The position numbers were made by a program, and so were the translations under genes. 64,000 nucleotides of DNA from Tomocerus qinae (taxonomy: Eukaryota; Arthropoda; Collembola; Entomobryomorpha; Tomoceridae), in NCBI GenBank assembly GCA_020055645.1, contig CM034548.1, positions 46,058,296-46,122,295 of the forward strand, given 5' to 3'. Every line of letters begins with the position of its first letter. The stretch's first letter is position 1. The notes below the pieces were generated by a model. The model searched no databases, had not been told where the DNA came from, and worked only from the letters and a program-made list of their open reading frames with translations. Below are positions 28,591 through 39,353 of this stretch, one piece after another.

Positions 28591-31500
28591 GTCAACAAAA
28601 AGCCCTAAGGTCCATAAAACACATATTATACTTGCGACAAGATACCATCAGATTTATTTATCGTGGTTGTGATGATGATGGGTATTGGTAGCATGAGATT
28701 TATGGATAAATTGTTCGTTATGAAGCTAAAAATACTAATTGTTGTTAGAATAAAAGGAAAAATACCTTAAGGGGTTAATAACACGCTTGTTTGGAATTGA
28801 TTTTAACATGGTTTACGTTTTAATATTTATACATAGACTTTTGGTATTGCTGATGCAGTTTAAACTAAAATAAAATAAGGCTGAGTAACAAAGAACTTTT
28901 TTGGCGTGTCTTACTGCTTTCTTAAGTAATTTTGTATTGCCTTAAATAAATATTGGAGCATCTTCGTTACTAGCACCAAGCATTACTAAATAATTTAACC
29001 TTATAATGATGCCTTGAATGTATTAGTAACCAATGGTTATGCGAATAGTCAGGAATAAGGTTTATGTTTCGAGCTATAATGCAGAGTTATATTTGAATTC
29101 TATGTGAAGATTAGCATGAGAATAATACGTTGTAATCTCATCTCTGCCGTATTCATTTTCTCAATCAAATACTCATTTGAACTAGATAGCAATTGTATTT
29201 TCAACGGTGTGGTTGTGCTAACATGTTTAACATCATTTTTGTTTACAACTCCTAACTAAATATACAGATAAGTTTGCAACAGCAGCATGAGCAGGATTAC
29301 ATGGAATTAGGTTTATTTATAAACAGTCAAGATGTAAACGACAGAAATTAATCCTGACTTTTACATACTGATATACTAACTAATATTGATTTAATCCTGG
29401 TCCTACGGTCCTACTAGCAGCTGTTGATCTTTACCATAGCAACTTTTCTAAAGCGGGACATGTCTTATAATACTCACTCGTAAAGCGCCTCTGAAAAGGT
29501 CGTCAGACCCTATACGTCTGTCTTAAGACCACTTAGGAATTATATGTGTAGCAACAAGTTTTTTAAAACTGTAATTAGTAAATATCCCATGAAAACCTGT
29601 GGAGTATGTCCCATTAATTGTTTTGAGTATTAGATACTTAAACGAATATTTGACGTTCAAAAAACGAATATCTAAGTTTGATAATTGGCAAACAATTATT
29701 ATTTACTAATGTCAATAAAGAGATAACTACAGAGATACTGTTATGTCATCTAGACGTAGTTATGCAATACACGTGGACCGTCATGCATGTAATTGTTAGC
29801 TTTGTCGTCTCGAAGCTTATTATGTATATGGGTGGATAGCATAAATAAATATTGAAACGTAAACACTTTTCTGACTGTTCACTTTAAAAGGGAATATTAT
29901 TTGCTCGTATAGCTGTGAAAGATAAGGCTCTTTCGCTCCATGGAATACGCAGTCACTAAAATTGGCAGATAGACGAGATAATGCACGCTGCAATACCTTT
30001 ATTATTAAATTGAGGATGAGATAGCAAAGACTTCAAAAACATTTTAATGTACCAATTAGTCCCAATGACAACCCTTTGGCATACAAACAAGGAAACAAAC
30101 ACATAGAGACCTACAAGTAGTAAAATGATGCACTAGGTAAACAGAATGAGTTAAGCTTAAACTTCGGATGGCTGTGGTGAAGTGGTAAGTATTTATTACC
30201 AACTCAAAGGAATTATTATTTTGCCATGTCTCCATTGTTGGTTTTCCTATGTTTTGGTTTTATTATAATCTTGCTCATAATTTGTTTACTGTTACCACAG
30301 GAATTTGTAACCTCAGCAAGATTTTCCATTAATGCAACAAACAGTACCGCCCTTAAGTTAACATGTCTAATGTAGACTAGGTACAGGTACCTAGTACCTA
30401 TACTAACAATGTCGTGCTAATTTAATTATGCTGTTTTGAGAAATTAAAATTAGCATATTTGCTTTCCTAAATCTAATCGTTATTGTCAAGATTTCAAGAA
30501 TAATGTTTAACTGACCCAAAAGGAAGTATTTGACAAAAATGATTATAGACTACAATACCGTTCTGTTTTTTAACCAAAGAATTATTAAAAATTAACGATC
30601 ATAAGAATTTAAATTTTAAATCACTTCTATCTAAAGTCAAGGAATGCTCACATACAGGAATATTAATTCAGGGAAATCAATTTGGCCAGAAACTTCTAAA
30701 TGTTACTCGCCTTGACATGACAGTGGACATAGGTTGACAAAGACATGAGGCTGAGTGAAGAAGGTTGAAAAATCTGCGTCCTTAAAGAGGGAGGAGGTGC
30801 CCACTGAACATACTTAAGTAGGCATCATATCATACCCATAAGATAATCTTTAAGTGGAGTTGCGCAATGAAAAATTTCCGTGATAATGTATAAATGTAAA
30901 AGATGAACTTCGTGTAACTACGCAGGCGCAAGAATAATTACAATATTTCGAGTCCTTATGACGGGCTTATTTCTAGTGTACTATATATTTATGCAGCATT
31001 AATTTTACATATTTTTGTTAATAGTTATTTGTATAATATTGTAACCACTTACAGTGTTATGACAAAATTTGGATATCGGCATTTTGGAGACGTATCAACA
31101 TGCCAATAATTGATACCAACAAATTAGTAAGCGATTTAGTATGTATTCGATGTTCGTTCTTATCAAATACTTACAAGTAACAAACAATTCTCAATTGACA
31201 TTTCGTAACTTTTCTAAGTATTGTCGTCACTGGGAAAGCAACCAATAAGCAAAACAAGTCATAGTGGATCAGAACATTCGTTGCGTTTACTGGCAATTAC
31301 GTGTCGATTTTTTATGGTAACACTACGTACTGTTTACAACGATTTCAATGGAAAAACAAATTTTTCTTGGGTCGTCTGGGGTTATGCAGTAATTCAAGTG
31401 GTCGGCTAAATGGTTATTCTGTTGGTTGTTTTCTTTCTTAGCCAGCGGTTAAAATGGATAACATGGCAAGTGGGACTACTTGAACTGATGAGAAAGCATC

Positions 31501-34500
31501 CTTGATTTGGCATGAAATTCAAAAAATCACGATTTTAGACGCACTAGCCATTTCAGACATTTTAGCCGACTGGACAACCTAGAACACTGTATGTATACCA
31601 ATGCTCACAACACCTTCAGTAGAGTAGTGATATTGATACATCCTCTATAAAAAAGTAAAATTCGAGATTCGACTAATGCATTTTGTTTCAGAAAAGGTAT
31701 TGCATATTTCAACATTTTTCTAGCACACTGTACGTCCTCTAGCTGGTCCAGTATAACATAATTGCAAAATAAATGGACATCAGATATTCAATTCATACTA
31801 AGAAACAACGATATAGACTGGTAAACAACGATATAGACTGGTAACGACAACATGAATTGAACTAAGTATTATGCATTTCTAAAGTAAAAATAGAGTAGAC
31901 AGATTCTCAATTCATTTTCTGTAAATAAAAGATAGCGAAATAATCCTACTTGTGTAAATCGCCATTATTAAGTAAGGAGCATGACAGAGCAATAATACCT
32001 AATGCAATACAAAGAACCATTCAGTATAAAACACAGAAGCCTTAATGAACACGAACAATTTCCTTTCCGTTTCCATGAACTGTGTAGCGCAGCGAGAATT
32101 GAAAATGACTACAGCATAAATCTCACAACGGAAGATTAAAATAATACTTGCCATTAATGAGTTTGTAAATTCAAACTGTAACTGTAAATTCAATTTGGAC
32201 GAAATTGCTACCTATCAAGTATTATAGCTGTATTTTGAACTAATTATGGCAATTTGTGTTTTCTTTAGTCTCGCACCATTATCTACAATGTATATACAAT
32301 TAAATAGAAAGAAGGTTGATATGAAATAATAGTGTCAGTCACCAGTCATTGTAGGCGAAGGAGAGCAGAAACGTGAGAGTATCATATAACGTAATTAGCC
32401 AGCATCAGAAACCCAAAATAAAAAGTTACTTCAGCAAGCATTTGGCTATTATTAATTCTTCCAAAGGGAGACTTGATTATCACAGTTCCACAAAATAGTT
32501 CCATGGGAGAATAATTGACATGGACAGGGTATGTAATTTATATGTTTGTGTAGCGGTAACACATACTATGTAGATCATTAACGTTTTGACAGATTCAGTT
32601 CCCACTAATTATTATATTTATGTCTATTAATATTAGTCAGGCAAAGTACACATGAAAATAGTATGAAAACCGAGGCTTGAATAATAATTTCAAGATCGTG
32701 TGGGCAGACTGATTTGTGTTGATTGTTTGATGTTTGTATAGCGAACATGTAATATGAGGTGGGTACGGGTAATACAATAGCTGTGCTCCCAGACTATGTT
32801 TACTTAATGCAAACAGTATAAAAAGTTAACGAACATAATCATGCTAGATAAAATGCAATTGAATAAAAGACATTCACACTTACCCACCGACTTGTTACAG
32901 GTAATATATGTCAAACCTAATTGCCATTATCAAAATTGATTTACTAACGCTATTTATGGACCATAATAGTTTCTGAAATTAATTTTTAATTGCTTATTTA
33001 TAATTTTTTCATGAGAAAGATGAAGTGCAGGGGACTTTGCGCTGAATGGTGCCCAACAGGAAGTAGACAGGTAAGAAAACTTACTAATTAGTGTCTAGTC
33101 AATACCTACTATATTAATAACTTGGCGCAGGAGACGGTGGTCTATGGTAATAGTTCACTAGGAATACCCCTCGAAATTATCATTAAAGACCGGAAAAGGC
33201 AATTATTTCAATTCTGAGCTGAATTCATGACTTATCTTGTATTAACTTCTCAGGTCATTATTTAAAGTTGTTTTGTAAATTTACTCGAACAACTTTAGTA
33301 ATTTTGTCCCATCTAAATGGATTCGGCCTATTAATCTATATTCACTGTAACATTATGTAGATACTTTTATGGTCAAAACTTCATATATAAATCAAGGTCA
33401 GTCAATATTATTATGCATTGACAGGGGAATAATAATACTGCACCATTTAATTCTACTTTATGCAAACATTAAACCAAGTCCAGGCAATTACGTCTTTTTA
33501 AAATATATAAATTTTTTGTTTTTACCTAATTAATAACACCAAGAAGCACTAGTTATTATGGTTTCATATGTTTGAATAAGTATCGTTAAATTCTCTTCAC
33601 AATCGAGCGAAACTTAATGCATAAGTAGATAAAAATGTGGCATTACATTCTAGAATTGCATTATTTTACTAGTAAATAGGTATTACATATAAATTACAAG
33701 TAATCCCAGTTGTATGCTTGAAAACTATAATGTATGACAAACAAAAACTACGACAAACAGTAAACATTGCACACCAAGTCGGTGTAGGTGTGGTAGTTAT
33801 TTTAATAATATCTATGTAGTACTGTTGTGTTAGAATGTGTGGTGAAAAACTGTGCTAATAATACTAGTAGAATATAGCTAAGTATATCCTAGCATTCAGA
33901 GCTAGCTAGAACAGTGCTAGAATGTAGCCAAGGTGATGAAGCACTAATAATGCAGCATGGTATTTGTGGTACAATTAATTTGTACCTGCATAATACAGTA
34001 TTCATCTTCCAAACTCGGTTTGTGTCTGTATTGTGTTATTTGTAATCATTCCTTTTGAAGAAGCCGTAATTTAATTAATTGTTTAGCAAGTCAGTAATTA
34101 CAGATGAATGCGAAAGTCATTATCGTAGTGCGAGTGTCTCTCAATTAGACTAATGAATTTCTTTGATGTTACTAGTTTAATAACTGACACATCTAATCTC
34201 ATAACGGGCAGATAAATGCATGTTACTTTTTCATATGCGACTTTTAAGTATTTAAAATAGAAACTTGAATAGTTTGAGAATACTGACCTCTTAGATGTTC
34301 TCGACAATTGAAAGATCCAGGATAACGGCTTAACAAAATGCAAACACTAATTGTTGATCTCTGGTACTTGTACAGTAATTACACAATGTCAATATAGTAT
34401 AAAATGTACTAAATAGCGTCCATCCGTCGCTTTAGACATGGTTGCAAAATAGTTTTAGTGCTGGAAGATGTTGTGAAAACAGTCAATAAAACAGTCAAGA

Positions 34501-34778
34501 GATGAATTTACACTTTAGAAAGTGTTGGATAAGTGTCTTCAAAGAAATTGAGTCTCACCCAGCCACTTTGGTTGATATCATTTTGATTGTAATGTATTCA
34601 AAATGTACATGGTAGATATGTAGAGCTATGACACAGGCAGCCTCCCTGTTTGGAGTAAGTTTTGACAGTATGCACATTAAAACTTCATTATGCTAGATGT
34701 AGCCACTTAGGGAAATGTAAAGAAACTTTGTTTTTGAGACATTACTGTGTATATATATGCGTACATGGAGCAGAGCAC
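28591..34778. other. Gene-free AT-rich stretch
   Basis: No gene seen. Small structures only: a 20-bp direct tandem duplication (AAACAACGATATAGACTGGT twice) at about 31803-31843, and a near-perfect hairpin ACTAGGTAC-AG-GTACCTAGT at 30376-30395. All open frames are under 85 codons with no family features. Confidence 0.6.
31803..31843. repeat. 20-bp tandem duplication
   Basis: The segment AAACAACGATATAGACTGGT occurs twice back to back. Simple duplication; nothing else recognisable around it. Confidence 0.75.
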
Positions 34779-34786
34779 TTAATTAG
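34779..34786. repeat. Target-site duplication, left, of hAT copy 1
   Basis: TTAATTAG directly precedes the element and is repeated exactly at 37227-37234. The 8-bp length is the hallmark of hAT insertion, and T at position 2 with A at position 7 fits the nTnnnnAn pattern reported for the Ac-like branch. Confidence 0.95.
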
Positions 34787-34970
34787 CAGGGTACGGATAG
34801 TTAGTTTTTTAAAACTCCAAAAAAGGTAGTTAAAATGTTTCTTAAAAATCCCAAAATAGTTGCCTAAATAGTTTTTTAAAATTATGACAATTACTCCTTT
34901 TTACAATGTAAAAATGGGTTCTAAAAATAACTAAGACAGCATTTTATCATGGCAAAATATCTTCGTATAT

Positions 34971-34976
34971 TTTATT
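34971..34976 (-). promoter_or_regulatory. Poly(A) signal of transposase copy 1
   Basis: AATAAA on the minus strand, 47 bp downstream of the transposase stop and still inside the element, so the element carries its own 3' end. Confidence 0.6.
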
Positions 34977-35022
34977 GCTTCAGATAAGAAAAAACCTTAA
35001 CTCAAATCTAACAATTTAAAAT

Positions 35023-36807
35023 TTAGTTAAACGCAAAATGAGAAACTAGAGTCATTTCTACGTTCTCCATTGTCATGCATTGCCTTTGAGGTTCAAATAT
35101 TCTTTTGTGCATGCTGAAACTGCGCTCAGCTTCTACTGAGGTAACAGGGGCATACTTAAATGCAGCCAACTTTGCAGGAGAAAGATGATTGACCATTGTC
35201 CCTACGCCTACTTTTCCATCTAGGACTCCCGAAATGTCTTCAATGATTTTATATCCTTCATTTTTGGAAAGTATGGCATTGAATTTAGTGTGGACCTTTT
35301 TACCAATTTCCCCATTCACTTTCTCTAAACGTATCTTGACGTTTTCGACAATTGAAAGGGACTCACTAAGTGGCGAATTTCTTTCTTGAATTTCAAGCAA
35401 TGTATCTGCTAAAAAAGTGAAATTAGCGGACATGTAAGACAGTTCACTACGAAGTCCTTCGTTCGAAAACAAAAGTTGCGCAGTTTCAATGCACTTTGCT
35501 TCCGTTTTTGAGAATGATTGCACCACTTCTAGGACTTCATCAAAATGTTGTGCATAAAATTCCACAGCTGATAACCAGGTTCCCCAGCGAGTATATATAG
35601 GAGAAGGCGGCAAATCCAATCCAGAGCACTTTTCTTTGTAAGCTAAAATTCTTGCAGGCGACTTTTTGAAAACCGCTTTTACTGCACCAACTAGCTTGTC
35701 TACAGCCGGATAATGACTTCGAATATCCTCAGCAACCAAATTAATTTCATGTGCTAAGCAAGTGACGTGAATTAGATCAGGGTAGATAGATTTTAAATTT
35801 TTTCCTGCCAACTTCATATACGCCACACCGTCAGTTATGAAAAGCAGAAACTTTCCCGAAATTTCTGCTTGGCTTGCATTCGGCCAAAGAAAAGCTATAT
35901 TGTACAAAGCAAATAAAAAGGTTGAATTAAGAGTAAGGTTCAAATTATTTGAAGGTTATTAAATTATAAATTGATTTTTATCTTTACCACAGGAATCCAA
36001 AATCAATTGAGTGATAGTGCAATTGTTAGTTTTTTCTAATTTTTTGCACATCAGTAGAAACGGTTTCCCAAAATCATCTTTTATCATAGCTCCAACTAAA
36101 ACATTGGCAACATATTGCCCCTTGCTGTCTGTCGTTTCATCGATGGACATCCAGACATAATTATTTCCTATTAAGTCGCGGATGTAATCAACGCTCTAAA
36201 TTTTTTACAAAATATTACTTTAGTTCCTTTATAAATTTCAATAATATTAAATTCGTAATCATTTTAATCCTGTACTTACTTTTGCATAAACTCTTTTTAA
36301 ATAATTTTTTCGCAAAGTAGATTCATCTGGTATAGATTTAGTCGTGTATTTTTCCAAAAACGTACGCAGGTGACTATTTGACAGCTTGTTCCACGCAATT
36401 CCAGCGGATACAAATGCTTGACACAAATCTTCATAGAAAGGGTTAGGTTGACCTTTGTTTTCTGTCAATAACATCTGCTGTTCCGGTTTGAGATCATGTC
36501 GTCTGGCATTTTTGACATGCTTCACACTTTCTATGTGCTGCTTTAGGTGACTTAATTGCTTAAAATCGTATAAAGTTGAGCAGGGCTGTAGTGTAAATAA
36601 ATAGCAGACAATGAATATACTATAGTAGCATTTGAATGCATATATTTCTTTAAAATTATCGAATGTCAGCACAAAATTTTGATTAGGAAAATTATGACTT
36701 ACATCACAAAATATTTTATCGTCTTTGGTTTTAAAATACTTTCTTCTCTTGTCCACCGCATCTAGCCACGTGTTGAGAATGGTCGAATGTTTGTTTTTTG
36801 GTCTCAT
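35023..36807 (-). CDS. hAT transposase with CGGBP1-like BED finger, copy 1 (four exons)
   Basis: Predicted cut-and-paste transposase of 496 aa that would act on the ends of its own element in the nucleus. Exons on the minus strand: 36807-36703, 36585-36280, 36195-35988, 35894-35023. Introns of 117, 84 and 93 bp are all GT-AG, with phases that agree (0, 0, 1). Joining exon 1 to exon 2 creates the finger C34-x2-C37 ... H52-x5-H58. Residues about 32-130 resemble human CGGBP1, itself known to derive from a hAT transposase, including the segment FLEKYTTKSIPDESTLRKNY. The catalytic acids are D156 in MSIDETTD, D228 in FITDGVAYM and E463 in VEAERSFS; a CLAH (C-x2-H) motif follows D228, and the C-terminus is the usual hAT dimerisation region. 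Start: ATG, preceded by no open frame. An AATAAA signal lies at 34971-34976. At 496 aa it is short for the superfamily (often 500-700). The first intron is in frame and stop-free. Confidence 0.9.
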
Positions 36808-37226
36808 TTTTATAGACTTTTAATTTTATATTTTGAAGAATTGTAACACAATAGAGAAGGTCGATGCATAGCGATACAGAGAGATCAGAGTATTTTAATA
36901 AAGACCGCTGACTCTTGCAGCTAGTTTCTGCCTGATTCAGTTTATTGCAGTATATAGTATTATATCATGCATTTAACTCTTTGACAGTATTCTTTTCATT
37001 TTTTATTTCAATTTGCAAAATTATATGAAAATAGTTTAAAAATAGTTTTTTAATGCAAAATAGTTAAAAACTTTTATTAGGTGCTAAACCTCCAAAATAG
37101 TTTAAAAAAGTTAAAAACAAGTGGGTGTTATTCGCTTTCAAATCTCACAAATCGTCCACACCCGAAATTTAGGAGTGTTAGCTTTATCCATAAAAAAAGT
37201 TATTTTAACTAACTATCCGTACCCTG

Positions 37227-37234
37227 TTAATTAG
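37227..37234. repeat. Target-site duplication, right, of hAT copy 1
   Basis: TTAATTAG, an exact repeat of the 8 bp at 34779-34786. Confidence 0.95.
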
Positions 37235-39174
37235 CCTTAGAAGGACTAGTGCTCAAGAGAAATGATCAATTGACGCCAAAACGTCAACGTAATGAGTGCA
37301 GTTGAGAGCGGCGAAATGAAACTGGTCTATATCTCACATCCAAGTTCATAAGGTTGGAGGAAAAGCTGCAAAAAGTGCAAGCTGCGACGAAGTGAGCTAC
37401 CGAGTCCGTTATAATTGCCTGCGATATTAGTTCAATTTGGATTTGATCTACAGACAGAACAGAACTTGAATTGTGCAACGGAGAGACAGATAGATCGGAA
37501 TACAAACGACGAAGCCTCGAGATAGTAAGGTTTTAATACAAACGACACAATTGAACTGACTTGTAATGTAAACTGTACTTTAGGCCGAGTATCTATCTAT
37601 AGGGAATCTTTTCACGTTCTCAACACTCGATGCTTTAGCTGCTCACTACTAACTACTACTACTGAGAGAGCACTACTGTCCTGGTCGTAATTGTGGAAGT
37701 ATTGAAGTGCAGTATACACACTTGTGTGGTATCAGCGACGAGTCTCTAAGCACCAGAGTATCGTGCTCTTGATCCAGTATAAATTCATTAAACAATCATG
37801 TAAGAACAGTCCAAGTGGTACTATGCCTAATGCTACTCTATACTACTACTATGTACATCTGTATATGCTTAATTCTCTTTATTGGTACACCGTAATAATA
37901 TAATATATTATTTAGTAGTACCTATTGGGCAGGGCTGTGCATGCAGTAGTGATAGGAGAAAATGTAATAGTGCGGATGAGACGAGAAGACAGCGGATTAG
38001 GGATTATTGGCCACTACGGAGGACAGAAGACAGTTGTAATGTAATGTAAAACGGTGATATGCCTATTAGATGGAAGTTGGACCCAGCTATTTGCATATAT
38101 ATAAGGTAATAATAGCTGTTAAAAGTGGAGAGATAAAAGAGCAAGTTGGGTTTTCTCTCGGACGGAGTGCGGAGGACACGAATGAAACCAGCGCATATCC
38201 GTCCGTCCACTTCATTCCACTTGCATTGCAATTGCAAATATTCAACGTACGCGAAATGTGAGTCGTCGAGCTTTAATCCGTCTGCATAGATTTTCACTCT
38301 ATTCATTTATACGTAATGGGATTGCGTTGCCGTGCTTTTGAGAAATTAGCCTGACAAAATGTCATGTGTATTCACTTCCATCCCGACATATCAAGTAAAG
38401 AATAGCCCACCGTGTAAGTGTAGTTGGAGGCACAGCAGATCACTATTTACTTTGCTTGTTATAACATTACATTTGTCTAAGTGTAGAGAATCAACCAACG
38501 CAACTCAATTCAATGCCTGCCTGCCTGGATTCTACTAGATAGTGGGCAGTAGCAGTGGGTAGCAATTTGCAATGGAAGTACAATTCTTTCCCCCAATATA
38601 TAATACTAGCCGGCCACTGGACCTAGGCCCTGTTATAAATAAAGCTAGTGTGTATTCCGGGGCATTATTGTACGATTAGAAGAATGTATTTCACCATAAT
38701 TTCTCCCAATTGACCTTTTCATGGTTTCTCATTTGGTGGGCCAAAGGTAGAGATTTAATTGGCAGATATTGGCAACCAGTGGCAGATCCCCAGAATAAAA
38801 CACAAAAAATTCATTTTTCATGACGTCATTTGCAGTATCGGTTAACACGTATTTTGATAGTCATGACGTGACATAGTTTGCAGTAATTACTATGGATTTT
38901 CATAGTCATGGAGTTTTTTTAAACTTTGGTTATTTGCCTTTTCTTGTCAGTATATTTTATTCTAGGTTATTTGAGGCATGTGTTGTAATTTATAACTACC
39001 TGTTTATTCAATTGCACTGCCAATTTCCCCTAAAGGAAGTGAAATAGCCTGGTAGGTAAACATGGAGTTTCGGCTGAGACTATTTACGCAATTTTCGAGG
39101 ATGAATTTTGGAAATTATATTTACGTCGTTAACAACCAACCGTGTTGAGCGTCATTAATTGAAAAAAATATTTT
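37235..39174. other. Gene-free stretch, partly richer in G+C
   Basis: No gene supported. The part 37280-38620 looks richer in G+C than its surroundings. At about 38819-38905 two imperfect direct units of ~43 bp both start with TCATGACGT and continue with TTTGCAGTA; the first contains the CRE palindrome TGACGTCA (38821-38828). Short open frames lack any family signature. Confidence 0.5.
38819..38905. repeat. Imperfect tandem pair containing a CRE palindrome
   Basis: Unit 1 reads CATGACGTCATTTGCAGTA and continues into TTTTGATAG; unit 2 starts CATGACGTGACATAGTTTGC and continues into TTTTCATAG. TGACGTCA is the known CREB/ATF site; whether it is used here cannot be seen. Confidence 0.45.
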
Positions 39175-39353
39175 AAAAATGTTGTACATATTGTCATCTA
39201 AAAAGTGAAGTATTTTTTGGCGGTATTGCTTCTTGTTTTAGTCTTCCAAAGAAAAAGTAGTATTTGAGAATCTGTTGGGGATAAAATGGGAACGAAGCGG
39301 AATATCGTCAAAACCTACGTCACTTTTTAGATGACAATATGTACAACATTTTT
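39175..39353. mobile_element. MITE with 34-bp perfect inverted repeats
   Basis: Arms at 39175-39208 and 39320-39353 are perfect inverted copies of 34 bp, containing TGTTGTACATATTGTCATCT. Similarity continues inward imperfectly for about 20 bp (GTATTTTTTGGCGGTATT against GTAGGTTTTGACGATATT). The interior has no coding frame. At ~179 bp this is a classic small non-autonomous inverted-repeat element. No target-site duplication could be fixed with certainty, so the superfamily is open; a Tc1/mariner relative is one possibility. Confidence 0.75.

Larger units (their letters stand above)
34787..37226 (-). mobile_element. Complete autonomous-type hAT DNA transposon, copy 1 (2,440 bp)
   Basis: Both ends carry the same perfect 20-bp terminal inverted repeat, CAGGGTACGGATAGTTAGTT, and the element is bounded by an exact 8-bp duplication. 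Inside, on the minus strand, is a four-exon transposase with the complete hAT catalytic set. Both subterminal zones are AT-rich and carry several copies of an AAAATAGTT-type motif (about three at 34803-34880 and five at 37027-37120), as expected of hAT transposase binding zones. The copy at 44435-46874 has the same length and shows no difference in the parts I compared, but different flanks and a different target duplication. The two are therefore separate insertions, not a segmental duplication. It looks whole and very young. Confidence 0.95.

Noticed and set aside
34707-34733. GGAAATGTAAAGAAACT, reminiscent of the miR-1 mature sequence
   Set aside because: It differs from miR-1 at key seed-flanking positions and no hairpin arm is visible nearby.
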